NCBI GenBank assembly: GCA_903881585.1
Contig: CAIRTW010000282.1
Coordinates: 1 to 38,211 of the forward strand
From: an uncultured Bacteroidota bacterium
GTDB lineage: Bacteria > Bacteroidota > Bacteroidia > Chitinophagales > Chitinophagaceae
Direction of reading: 5' to 3'
Length of the DNA: 38,211 bases
This document shows, in pieces, positions 8,535-15,962 of the stretch. The position numbers and the translations under genes were made by a program. Each line of letters begins with the position of its first letter. The first letter of the stretch is position 1. The notes below the pieces were generated by a model. That model did no database searches, was not told where the DNA came from, and saw only the letters and a program-made list of their open reading frames with translations.

Positions 8535-9791
8535 ATGAGTTCATTAAGCCAGCTTGCTGAGTCAATGACGGGATCTGAGATCGTGAGGCTCGGTAACGAG
8601 ATAAGCCGCCGTGTGCAGCAGGGGGAAAAGATATACAACTACACAATCGGTGATTTTGATCCCCAGATATTCCCGGTTCCAGCATTGCTGGAGGAGCTTA
8701 TCATTGAATCGTACCGGCAAAAAAATACGAGCTATCCGCCTGCTGATGGCAATTTGGAATTACGGGAGGCGGTGTCAAAATTTGTTCAAAGAAATGACTC
8801 CGTTCATTATGCGCTCAACGAGATACAGATAGCCTCCGGTGGCCGCCCACTGATCTATGCTGTGTTTAAAACCATTGTAGATAAGGACGACAAAGTGATC
8901 TACGCTGCCCCATCCTGGAATAATAACCACTATACCGGTATGAATAGCGGCGGGCATTGCGTGATAGAGGCTTTCCCGGAAAACAACTTTATGCCTTCGG
9001 CGGCGGATATAGCGCCACATATACCCGGCGCCACATTGCTGTGCCTTTGCTCTCCGCAAAATCCTACTGGTACCGTTATGCAGAAAGAGACGATGGAAGG
9101 GATCTGCGACCTGGTACTGGAAGAAAACAAGAAACGGACCGGTAAAGAAAAGAAACTCTACCTGATGTTTGACCAGATGTATTCATTGCTTACATACGGT
9201 GATACTAAGCATTACCATCCCGTTGCCCTTAGGCCGGCGATGAAAGACTATACAATATCCGTTGATGGCATTTCTAAATCATTTGCCGCTACCGGCGTAA
9301 GGGTGGGGTGGGCTACCGGCCCTGCAAATGTGATCGGTAAGATCAGGGCATTGCTTAGCCACACTGGCGGATGGGCGCCTATGGCCGAGCAAAAGGCAAC
9401 TGCCAGATACCTGGTGCAGTATGATGCGATCGATCAGTTCCTGGAGCAGTTCAAAACAGGCCTTTACGAACGCCTGCTGGCGATATACCGGGGACTGATG
9501 GCCATGAAAGAAAAAGGGTTGCCGGTTGACTGCATTGCTCCGCAGGCTGGCATTTATCTTACTATTAAGCTGCCGCTAGCCGGGAAAACCGCAAACGGAA
9601 CGCTGCTGGAAACGCAAAAAGATGTAACCGAATACCTGCTTAATAAGGCGAGGCTGGCAATTGTGCCGTTCTATGCTTTTGGCGCTGGTGATAGCTCACC
9701 CTGGTACCGGATGAGCGTGGGCACATGCGTGTTATCCGAAATTCCGGAAATGCTGGCGCTCCTTGAAAACGCACTGCAGGAATTGTCGTAA
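8535..9791 (+). CDS. class I/II pyridoxal-phosphate aminotransferase
   Basis: Protein of 418 residues, normal for fold-type I aminotransferases. Visible landmarks are the N-terminal TIGDFDP substrate loop, SPQNPTGT (Asn176), the cofactor-ring aspartate in MFDQMYS (Asp213), the Schiff-base lysine in SVDGISKSFAATG (Lys248) and a C-terminal arginine in WYRMSVG that would bind the substrate carboxylate. The overall pattern resembles aspartate/aromatic aminotransferase-like proteins. I cannot name the amino donor. The next gene starts 14 bases downstream but encodes a secreted protein, so functional linkage is doubtful. A near-consensus -7 element (TACCTTTT, 8510-8517) precedes it. Confidence 0.92.
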   Translation: MSSLSQLAESMTGSEIVRLGNEISRRVQQGEKIYNYTIGDFDPQIFPVPALLEELIIESYRQKNTSYPPADGNLELREAVSKFVQRNDSVHYALNEIQIASGGRPLIYAVFKTIVDKDDKVIYAAPSWNNNHYTGMNSGGHCVIEAFPENNFMPSAADIAPHIPGATLLCLCSPQNPTGTVMQKETMEGICDLVLEENKKRTGKEKKLYLMFDQMYSLLTYGDTKHYHPVALRPAMKDYTISVDGISKSFAATGVRVGWATGPANVIGKIRALLSHTGGWAPMAEQKATARYLVQYDAIDQFLEQFKTGLYERLLAIYRGLMAMKEKGLPVDCIAPQAGIYLTIKLPLAGKTANGTLLETQKDVTEYLLNKARLAIVPFYAFGAGDSSPWYRMSVGTCVLSEIPEMLALLENALQELS

Positions 9792-9805
9792 TTTGCGCAT
9801 CTGAC

Positions 9806-10465
9806 ATGAAAAAACTACTCTTTATACTGCTTTTGCTTGCCGGGCAAATCAGTACTTATGCCCAGCACAAATCTGACGTGGAGCGGCAGCATCTCAAAGG
9901 AGATGTGAAAAAGCTCACTGAAAAAGAATACAACGGCTCCGGCGACAGCCTGATGTGGAAAAGCGTGAGCAACTTCAATGATACGGGCAACCAGGTGGAC
10001 TTCTATACCTATTCTCCTGAAGATGTTTTGCTATCCAGGTCTATTTACAACTATAATGACTCCACCGGAAAGCTCATTGATATAAAAAGGTTCAAAGCGG
10101 ATGGAACACTGAACGTAAAAACCACGTATAAATACGATTTTAAGGGCAATGTCATTGAGGAGAATAACTTCGATCCCCAAAGTGTGTTGTTCATGACCGC
10201 CAAATCAAGGTTTGATCCGAAGGGCAACCGAATGGTAAAAGATTGCCTCAACGAATTCGGTATATTGTTTCTGAAAACTAATTACACATACGACAAGAAG
10301 GGACATAATATTGAGGAGAAGGAATACGACTCTCACCACAGCCTGAAATTTACCACCAGCTATGACTATGAAAATTTTGACAGGAATGGCAACTGGCGCA
10401 AACGAACTACCTATAAAAACGATGTACCTAATTCTGTCACTGTCAGGGAAATTGAATACAATTAG
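9806..10465 (+). CDS. secreted YD/RHS-repeat-like protein, tandem copy 1
   Basis: Protein of 219 residues with a clear signal peptide (MKKLLFILLLLAGQISTYAQ). The mature part starts with a QHLKGDVKKLTEKEY segment and then repeats units of the type YKYDFKGNVIEEN, YTYDKKGHNIEEK and YDYENFDRNGNWRKR, the YD/RHS-like pattern of short beta-hairpin repeats. It ends in a VREIEY motif. The downstream gene has the same plan (LKGDVKKLTE versus LAGKVKSLTE at the start, GNWRKRTTY versus GNWIRKVQT at the end), so they are tandem paralogues. Unlike large RHS toxins there is no polymorphic C-terminal toxin tip. Probably periplasmic or surface protein of unknown function. Confidence 0.8.
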   Translation: MKKLLFILLLLAGQISTYAQHKSDVERQHLKGDVKKLTEKEYNGSGDSLMWKSVSNFNDTGNQVDFYTYSPEDVLLSRSIYNYNDSTGKLIDIKRFKADGTLNVKTTYKYDFKGNVIEENNFDPQSVLFMTAKSRFDPKGNRMVKDCLNEFGILFLKTNYTYDKKGHNIEEKEYDSHHSLKFTTSYDYENFDRNGNWRKRTTYKNDVPNSVTVREIEYN

Positions 10466-10527
10466 TTTGGTGCAACCCCGCCTTAAATGCCAGTAAAATC
10501 ACAGCAGGCTAATTTTTTGCCAACAAT

Positions 10528-11457
10528 ATGAGAACAGCCGCATTATTCGTTATTGTATTGGTCCTGTTGGCTGCGCCGCACATATCTATGTGCCAGGTTG
10601 TAAATGACCTTACGGAGCAAAAGCTCGCGGGCAAAGTAAAGTCGCTGACAGAATATACATTCAAGCTACGGCGGGTGCATGGCAAAACACAAAAAGAGTA
10701 CAGCGGCAAGGTCCACTCTGTTTTTAACCAGGCAGGTAATAAGGACAATGATTATACCTACAATGCAGATGGGAGCCTGGAAAGCTCAACGGTATTTAAC
10801 TATGGCAAGGGCGGCGTACTGGAGCAGGAAGATGGCTACAATGGCGATGGTAGCCCGGAGTACACCAATATCTACAAAAGTGACAAAGACGGCAATTTTA
10901 CCATCATCAAACTGTTTGATGGAGCGGGTAACCTGTTTCTGAAAACCGTTTGCGATTATGATAAGGATGGCAACGAGACTGCCGAGATCAACTATACCCA
11001 GGAAATGGAGCGCGAGAAACTGAGGGATGCGGTGCTGAATAAGACCATATGGCAGCACGATAAGGACGGGAATGCTACCAAGGAGCAGTACCTGGAAGGC
11101 GACAGCGCCATAATACGCACTGCTTATTTCACCTACGATGGTAACGGGAATGTTGCAGAGCGCATCAACTCGGAAAATGGTTTTAAATTAAAGACCACTT
11201 ATAAGTATGACGGTAATGGCAACCCGGTAGAAGAAACGCAATTTGATGCCGGTGGCAAGACCATAACAAAGATCACGACAGTGTATGATGAGAAAGGGAG
11301 CGCCCTGGAACAAACCTACCTTGACAAAGACAATCGCCTGCAGACCCACATTGTTTTCACGATCACTTACGACCAACAGGGCAACTGGATAAGAAAAGTG
11401 CAGACCAACAATAACAAGGTGGTGATGATCACAGACCGGGAGATAACGTATTATTAG
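10528..11457 (+). CDS. secreted YD/RHS-repeat-like protein, tandem copy 2
   Basis: Protein of 309 residues with a signal peptide (MRTAALFVIVLVLLAAPHISMC). It carries more repeat units than its upstream neighbour: YNADGSLESS, YNGDGSPEY, YDKDGNETAE, HDKDGNATKEQ, YDGNGNVAER, YDGNGNPVEE, YDEKGSALEQ and YDQQGNWIRK. It closes with ITDREITYY, matching the REIEYN end of copy 1. The expansion of the repeat block explains the 90-residue length difference. Asp/Gly/Asn-rich turns might bind calcium, but no known calcium motif is evident. Function unknown; secretion inferred from the signal peptide. Confidence 0.8.
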   Translation: MRTAALFVIVLVLLAAPHISMCQVVNDLTEQKLAGKVKSLTEYTFKLRRVHGKTQKEYSGKVHSVFNQAGNKDNDYTYNADGSLESSTVFNYGKGGVLEQEDGYNGDGSPEYTNIYKSDKDGNFTIIKLFDGAGNLFLKTVCDYDKDGNETAEINYTQEMEREKLRDAVLNKTIWQHDKDGNATKEQYLEGDSAIIRTAYFTYDGNGNVAERINSENGFKLKTTYKYDGNGNPVEETQFDAGGKTITKITTVYDEKGSALEQTYLDKDNRLQTHIVFTITYDQQGNWIRKVQTNNNKVVMITDREITYY

Positions 11458-11479
11458 CGTGAATACCTGTACGGATCGG

Positions 11480-11827
11480 CTAACTATTATTGAAAAAAGC
11501 AGCAGCAGCCCTTTGCTTACTATCAATAATAAAACCAGTCAGTCCGCCTATAACAGGGCCGTAAACCAGCCACCAGTTATCATAGGTACAAGTAACAACG
11601 AAAATACCCATAAAAAACCCTGATGCCAAACCAAAAAATACTGTCCTCCCGCTGGGTTCGGCATGTACTTCACTCGTGTTTTTTATATTTATCGTATTGC
11701 AATTGCTGCAAAGTAAGTTGATGGCATCGGAATTAAAATAACCACGCAGATGCTCCCTGGAGTTAAAGACTATATTAAAATAGACTTTTTTCTTGCACTT
11801 TTCACAACAACGACTGTACAGACGCAT
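11480..11827 (-). CDS. small zinc-ribbon membrane protein
   Basis: Protein of 115 residues, not recognised as a named family. Two CxxC pairs (CEKC near residues 8-11 and CSNC near 40-43) would form a zinc ribbon in the N-terminal half. The C-terminal half has two hydrophobic stretches (TVFFGLASGFFMGIFVV and WWLVYGPVIGGLTGFII), consistent with a two-helix hairpin in the membrane. It faces the YD-repeat gene convergently with 22 bases between stops, and is divergent from acpP. The conserved-looking architecture and intact frame support a real gene. Confidence 0.65.
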   Translation of the reverse strand: MRLYSRCCEKCKKKVYFNIVFNSREHLRGYFNSDAINLLCSNCNTINIKNTSEVHAEPSGRTVFFGLASGFFMGIFVVTCTYDNWWLVYGPVIGGLTGFIIDSKQRAAAAFFNNS

Positions 11828-11956
11828 AGATTTATATTGAAAATCGCATTATGAAATTAAGTAAAGACCGTTATATTTCTATAATTATTTCCAGATCGGG
11901 TAAAAAACAGCTTCAGTATTGTTTACAGCTAAACTTACCGATATACTTAAATGACT

Positions 11957-11968
11957 GCACGATCGTGC
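11957..11968. promoter_or_regulatory. perfect 12-bp palindrome GCACGATCGTGC upstream of acpP
   Basis: A perfect palindrome about 60 bases upstream of the acpP -7 element, in the divergent region between the zinc-ribbon gene and acpP. No T-run follows on either strand, so it is not an intrinsic terminator. An operator for a dimeric regulator is the simplest reading. Confidence 0.45.
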
Positions 11969-12026
11969 GGTTTAAAAAAAAGAATGGCCTGAAATAAAAT
12001 AATCCGTTTTGTTATCCTAAAAAGTA

Positions 12027-12034
12027 TATTTTTG
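12027..12034 (+). promoter_or_regulatory. acpP -7 promoter element (TATTTTTG)
   Basis: Perfect TAnnTTTG 27 bases before the acpP ATG, in the AT-rich region. A TTTG lies upstream at 12008-12011, but the spacing (15 bases) is shorter than the usual 17-23. Confidence 0.55.
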
Positions 12035-12061
12035 CAGCATAAAATTTAAACGCATTATTCT

Positions 12062-12298
12062 ATGTCTGAAATTGCAAATCGCGTTAAGAAAATTATCGTG
12101 GACAAACTGGGTGTTGATGAATCAGAAGTAACACCTGAGGCAAGCTTTACCAATGACCTCGGCGCTGACTCTTTGGATACCGTAGAGCTGATCATGGAAT
12201 TCGAAAAAGAATTCAACATCTCCATTCCCGATGAACAGGCTGAAACCATCACTACTGTTGGCCAGGCTATTGCTTACCTGGAAGAACACGTAAAGTAA
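12062..12298 (+). CDS. acpP: acyl carrier protein
   Basis: Protein of 78 residues, the standard length. The phosphopantetheine attachment motif GADSLD is intact (Ser37), and the sequence is acidic and helical throughout ([15 protein letters not shown]). It carries growing acyl chains in type II fatty-acid synthesis in the cytoplasm. It is followed by fabF (36 bases apart) and rnc, the order commonly seen in Bacteroidota and other bacteria, which supports the call. Confidence 0.98.
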   Translation: MSEIANRVKKIIVDKLGVDESEVTPEASFTNDLGADSLDTVELIMEFEKEFNISIPDEQAETITTVGQAIAYLEEHVK

Positions 12299-12334
12299 TT
12301 TTACTAACCCACTCTGTAACTGGAAAATCGTTCG

Positions 12335-13594
12335 ATGAACATAACGTTAAAACGCGTTGTCGTTACGGGACTTGGTGCCCTGACGCCATTAGGCAATGAC
12401 ATTCCGTCCTATTGGGATTCATTGATCAATGGAGTTTCGGGAGCCGATTTCATTAAGCAATTTGACGTAACCAAGTTCAAAACGAAATTCGCGTGTGAAG
12501 TAAAGAACTTCAACCCGGAGAATTTCTTTGAACGCAAGGATGCGCGCAAGCTCGACCGTTTTTCGCAGATGGCACTTGTTGCCGCCGATGAGGCCGTTCG
12601 CGCAGCAAGGCTTACAGAAGAGGGTATAGACCACGACCGTGTGGGTGTTATCTGGGGTTCAGGTATTGGTGGTATGATCACCTTCATCGAAGAGATGAAG
12701 AACTTCGCATCTGGTGATGGTACGCCACGCTTTAACCCTTTCTTCATTCCCAAGCTTATATTGGATATTGCCGGTGGCCATATATCTATGAAGTATGGTT
12801 TCCGCGGGCCTAACTTTTCTACCGTAAGCGCCTGTGCATCTTCTACCAATGCAGTCATTGATGCGCTCAACTATATTCGTCTCGGCAAGGCCGATGCGTT
12901 TGTGTGTGGTGGTTCTGAAGCTGTTGTTACCGAAGCAGGTATAGGTGGTTTTAACGCCATGAAAGCCTTGTCTGAACGCAATAATGAGCCGCAGACTGCA
13001 AGCCGTCCGTTCGATCTGAGCCGTGATGGCTTTGTACTTGGGGAAGGCGCAGGAGCGATAGTGCTGGAAGAATACGAACACGCCAAACGCAGGGGAGCAA
13101 AAATCATTGCAGAAGTTGCCGGTGGCGGCCTCAGTGCAGATGCCTACCATCTTACAGCGCCACACCCTGAAGGGCTGGGCGCGTATAATGTAATGAAGAG
13201 CGCACTTGCTGATGCCGGCCTGAAACCGGAAGACATTGATTATATCAACGTACACGGCACATCGACACCGCTGGGTGATATCAGCGAGATAACAGCCATT
13301 CAGCGCGTTTTTGGTGAGCATGCTTATAATCTCAATATCAGCTCTACCAAGTCTATGACCGGGCACCTCTTAGGAGCTGCAGGGGCTATAGAGGCTATTG
13401 CAAGTATACTGGCTACTGTGCATGATGTTATTCCACCTACCATCAACCACTTTACAGACGATCCATCGTTCGACCCACGTCTGAACTTTACTTTCCTGAA
13501 AGCCCAGAAGCGCGTAGTAAATGCCGCACTGAGCAACACTTTCGGTTTTGGCGGGCACAATGCTTCCGTTATCTTCACAAAACCATCTGAGTAG
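12335..13594 (+). CDS. fabF: 3-oxoacyl-[acyl-carrier-protein] synthase II
   Basis: Protein of 419 residues. The Cys-His-His catalytic triad is complete: Cys167 in STVSACASSTNA, His307 in INVHGTSTPLGD and His344 in SMTGHLLGAAGA. The N-terminus KRVVVTGLGALTPLG and the GGHNASVIF end are typical of KAS II. It condenses malonyl-ACP with acyl-ACP in fatty-acid elongation, using the ACP encoded just upstream. Only two bases separate its stop from the rnc start. Confidence 0.97.
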   Translation: MNITLKRVVVTGLGALTPLGNDIPSYWDSLINGVSGADFIKQFDVTKFKTKFACEVKNFNPENFFERKDARKLDRFSQMALVAADEAVRAARLTEEGIDHDRVGVIWGSGIGGMITFIEEMKNFASGDGTPRFNPFFIPKLILDIAGGHISMKYGFRGPNFSTVSACASSTNAVIDALNYIRLGKADAFVCGGSEAVVTEAGIGGFNAMKALSERNNEPQTASRPFDLSRDGFVLGEGAGAIVLEEYEHAKRRGAKIIAEVAGGGLSADAYHLTAPHPEGLGAYNVMKSALADAGLKPEDIDYINVHGTSTPLGDISEITAIQRVFGEHAYNLNISSTKSMTGHLLGAAGAIEAIASILATVHDVIPPTINHFTDDPSFDPRLNFTFLKAQKRVVNAALSNTFGFGGHNASVIFTKPSE

Positions 13595-13596
13595 TT

Positions 13597-14313
13597 TTGC
13601 GGCGCCTCCTCAATCGCATCTTCAACTCATCGTCCCCCGACAAGCAATTGTTGCTGCAATTAGAACATCTGTTAGGCTTCACGCCGAAGCATATAGCGTA
13701 TTACAGGCTTGCCTTGATGCACCGCTCCAAACCAGAGGAGGTAACCGACAGCAATGAACGGCTTGAATTTCTGGGTGATGCCATACTGGGCGCAATAGTT
13801 GCCGAATACCTCTTCAAAAAATATCCATACCAGCCGGAAGGCTACCTCACAGAGTTGCGCTCAAAGATCGTGCGCCGCGAAACCATGAATAATGTAGCCC
13901 TGCGCATGGGCCTCAATAAGTTGGTACAATATAACCAAAACGACCGTGGCCTTAGCCGCAGCCACATCTTTGGCAACGCGCTGGAAGCCCTGATAGGTGC
14001 GGTTTACCTTGATGTAGGCTTCTCCAAGACCCGCGACTTCATACTCAACCAGCTCATCCGTGCCTACATAGACCTGGATACCATGGAGAGCACCGACACC
14101 AACTATAAAAACCAGCTCCTCAGCTGGGCGCAGCGTAAAGGCCGCACCCTCACATTCGATACTCTCGATGAGAAAATGGAAGCCACCCGCAAACTATTCA
14201 CAGTAGGCATTATGCTGGATGGCGAGCTCATAGCCAGCGGCAGCGGCTACAACAAAAAAGAAGCAGGGCAAGTAGCTGCTAAGAATGCGCTGGAGAAGTT
14301 AGAAGCAATTTGA
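13597..14313 (+). CDS. rnc: ribonuclease III
   Basis: Protein of 238 residues with a TTG start two bases after fabF; no better ATG exists before the conserved domain. The RNase III signature NERLEFLGD (Glu54, Glu57, Asp61) is intact, and a double-stranded RNA-binding domain fills about residues 165-238 (NYKNQLLSWAQRKG to GQVAAKNALEKL). In the second acidic motif, FGNALEALIGAVYLD, the position aligned with E. coli Asp114 is Asn127, while the catalytic glutamate (Glu130, E. coli Glu117) is kept. The enzyme processes rRNA precursors and structured mRNAs. Confidence 0.95.
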   Translation: MRRLLNRIFNSSSPDKQLLLQLEHLLGFTPKHIAYYRLALMHRSKPEEVTDSNERLEFLGDAILGAIVAEYLFKKYPYQPEGYLTELRSKIVRRETMNNVALRMGLNKLVQYNQNDRGLSRSHIFGNALEALIGAVYLDVGFSKTRDFILNQLIRAYIDLDTMESTDTNYKNQLLSWAQRKGRTLTFDTLDEKMEATRKLFTVGIMLDGELIASGSGYNKKEAGQVAAKNALEKLEAI

Positions 14314-14323
14314 AAATCGTGTT

Positions 14324-14351
14324 GCATATTGCCATCCCGATGGCAATATGC
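14324..14351 (+). other. 12-bp perfect hairpin downstream of rnc
   Basis: GCATATTGCCAT at 14324-14335 pairs exactly with ATGGCAATATGC at 14340-14351, with a CCCG loop. No T-run follows, so a simple intrinsic terminator is unlikely. It begins 10 bases after the rnc stop and could be a transcript-end stabiliser or an RNase III target. Confidence 0.7.
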
Positions 14352-14360
14352 GGACTCTGG

Positions 14361-14403
14361 CAGGTTCCGCGTAGTCTGCATTTTGCAGGACTGACAGGAA
14401 CTG
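14361..14403 (+). other. second, longer imperfect hairpin downstream of rnc
   Basis: Three nested pairing segments: CAGGTTCC (14361-14368) with GGAACTG (14397-14403, one bulge), AGTC with GACT, and TGCA with TGCA closing a TTT loop around 14381-14383. With the previous hairpin this makes an 80-base structured 3' region between rnc and the next gene. Confidence 0.55.
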
Positions 14404-14487
14404 TGGATAGCGCTACCGTAAAATAATCCCTCCCAATTCGGAAAAATCCCTATATTTACGACCCCAAACATAATTAATAATATAGAC

Positions 14488-15195
14488 ATGAAAAAGATGC
14501 GCGTTTTTATGATCACTATGCTGGTGACTATCGGCTTTTGCAGCACACTAATTTATACATCATCATGCAAGAAGTCTACATGCAGCGGGGTTGTTTGCCA
14601 GAACGGAGGCTCGTGCAACAATGGATCCTGTACTTGCCCCTCTGGTTATAGCGGTACTAATTGCCAAACCGCAACTACCAGTAATGTGGCGTATATGAAT
14701 AATACATTTACTCCGGTCACCATCGTAATAAATGGCTCTCTAGCTACGATACCTGCGGGCGCCACCGTATCATTTAAAGGGAATTACGGCACTTTGGCTT
14801 CGGGTACCGCAACTACATCGGGTTCCACTCCACTTGGTGTACTTAGCGGTGGAGGATCAGTGGGGCAGTCCATATACTGGCAGCTGAATAATAAGTTCCC
14901 GGTAAGTGGTACCGTTACCGATACCCTGAATGTAGGTGCGAGCTATTTTTACCTGTCCATTGTGAATAACAGTACTTTCAGTATCATTAATTACACTGTG
15001 AACAGCGAACTGGTAAGCGGTGCGTTTGCCGTAACTGCCTCTATTCCCAACAATGGCCAGACATATGGCCTGGGTTATTACCTGGCGTATCCTAATTCCA
15101 ATGTGAAGGTTACTTACAGCGATGGCCATACTGCCACTTTAAGCAGCTTTTCGCTTCCATTTGCCAATAACCAGCAGTATACAGCTAGTTTTTAG
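14488..15195 (+). CDS. lipoprotein with an EGF-like domain
   Basis: Protein of 235 residues. The N-terminus has a signal peptide ending in TSSC, giving a lipidated Cys27. Residues 32-59 carry six cysteines spaced C-x4-C-x5-C-x4-C-x-C-x8-C (Cys32, 37, 43, 48, 50, 59) with the glycine pattern CPSGYSGTNC, a classic EGF-like fold that would need disulphides outside the cytoplasm. The rest is Ser/Thr/Gly/Asn-rich and beta-strand-like. EGF-like modules of this kind are known in Bacteroidota lipoproteins. Likely surface or periplasmic; partner unknown. A near-match -7 element (TATATTTA) lies at 14451-14458. Confidence 0.8.
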   Translation: MKKMRVFMITMLVTIGFCSTLIYTSSCKKSTCSGVVCQNGGSCNNGSCTCPSGYSGTNCQTATTSNVAYMNNTFTPVTIVINGSLATIPAGATVSFKGNYGTLASGTATTSGSTPLGVLSGGGSVGQSIYWQLNNKFPVSGTVTDTLNVGASYFYLSIVNNSTFSIINYTVNSELVSGAFAVTASIPNNGQTYGLGYYLAYPNSNVKVTYSDGHTATLSSFSLPFANNQQYTASF

Positions 15196-15199
15196 CAGA

Positions 15200-15475
15200 A
15201 TCAATTTGAAAATTTGAAAATGTGCAACTTTGAAAATTGTGTTGCGTATGCTTGATTGGCCTTTCTTTAAAAGATAAGTCGCTGTTTAAAAAGGCGAGAG
15301 CCACTAATGGGTTTGTTTCGTGAAATGATGAGATAGACCTATCGCATGATACCCTGTATCTTGAGGCGAAAATTATTGCCTGATAATACTATATCTCCAC
15401 TGGAGCGAGTGTATAGCCAAGCCTTGTATGTAGGAGACTCGTGGCTTTAGAATTCAGCCAGCTTGCAACTTGCGT
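15200..15475. repeat. gene-free stretch with TTTGAAAA repeats and repeat copy A
   Basis: No gene is seen here. The first part holds TTTGAAAA-type copies, including TGAAAATTGTGTTGCGTATG, which resembles TGAAAATCGTGTTGCATATT after rnc (14311-14330). From about 15393 to 15475 lies a block (TCTCCACTGGAGCGAGTG, then GACTCGTGGCT and AATTCAGCCAGC) that recurs in diverged form at 15881-15945. The two copies flank the Abi-family remnant and the candidate small RNA. Confidence 0.5.
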
Positions 15476-15763
15476 TTAAAGAATTTTCTTTTTGGCAATA
15501 ATCACTTGGTCAGACAATTCAGGTTGTGATAGATTCAAAAACCAATCTGTGGATTTATAATGTATAGTAAAAGAGTTGTGGATAGCATTTCGCAGTATTA
15601 TTTCTAAATTGGAAAGCAGCGGATAAAATGATTCTGAAACCTGCAAATTAAGCCGGTAGTATTCGATTGCTTTCTCTTTATGTAAGGGAAACATGTTGTA
15701 ATAGGTAGATAGTCTTCTTTCAGAAAAGAGCTGTTCTAAATCCGTTAATTTCATTGTTTGCAT
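15476..15763 (-). pseudogene. Abi-family (abortive-infection-like) N-terminal remnant
   Basis: Encodes 95 residues that match the N-terminal pattern of Abi-like proteins: a FSERRLSTYY segment, KAIEYYRLNLQVSESFYPLLSNLE, then ILRNAIHNSF and DWFLN. Full-length members are usually 200-300 residues, and this one stops right after IIAKKKIL. I find no continuation of the family in any frame downstream, where repeat copy A begins immediately. It looks like a deletion remnant of a phage-defence-like gene. A genuinely short protein is less likely. Confidence 0.65.
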
Positions 15764-15796
15764 GCGTATTTCATTACGAATCTAAAACAATTAGCG

Positions 15797-15804
15797 TATT
15801 TTTG
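15797..15804 (+). promoter_or_regulatory. -7 promoter element for the candidate small RNA (TATTTTTG)
   Basis: Perfect TAnnTTTG with no open reading frame behind it. It sits five to ten bases upstream of a hairpin that ends in a T-run. Confidence 0.5.
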
Positions 15805-15809
15805 CATTG

Positions 15810-15868
15810 CGATACCCGGTAAATCCTCTCTCCCCAAGTGGGATGATGAAACCGGGTTTTTGTTTTTT
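15810..15868 (+). ncRNA. candidate stand-alone small RNA of about 58 nt with intrinsic terminator
   Basis: Outer stem ACCCGGT (15814-15820) pairs with ACCGGGT (15851-15857) and is followed by T5-G-T6 (to 15868), a good intrinsic terminator. Inside the loop a second stem TCCC (15831-15834)/GGGA (15840-15843) can form. A -7 element ends at 15804, predicting a start near 15810, so promoter and terminator frame one short transcript. The compact promoter-hairpin-terminator plan resembles short RNA motifs reported in Bacteroidota such as Flavo-1, but I cannot confirm membership from memory. Confidence 0.5.
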
Positions 15869-15880
15869 ATAAGCGTGAAT

Positions 15881-15945
15881 GTCTCCACTAGCGATAGTGT
15901 TCCGAAGGATAACTCGTGCCTAAACAATTTAACCAGCCGGTAACT
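15881..15945. repeat. diverged repeat copy B with GNRA-type hairpin
   Basis: TCTCCACTA-GCGA-TAGTG includes a CACTA/TAGTG stem (15886-15899) capped by a GCGA tetraloop. It continues with AACTCGTGCC and AATTTAACCAGC, which parallel GACTCGTGGC and AATTCAGCCAGC in copy A (15393-15475). Confidence 0.5.
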
Positions 15946-15962
15946 GGAATTCTCGCGCTGGT

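Noticed and set aside
12659..13366. Open frame of 235 residues opposite fabF
   Set aside because: Antisense shadow of fabF with no recognisable domain.
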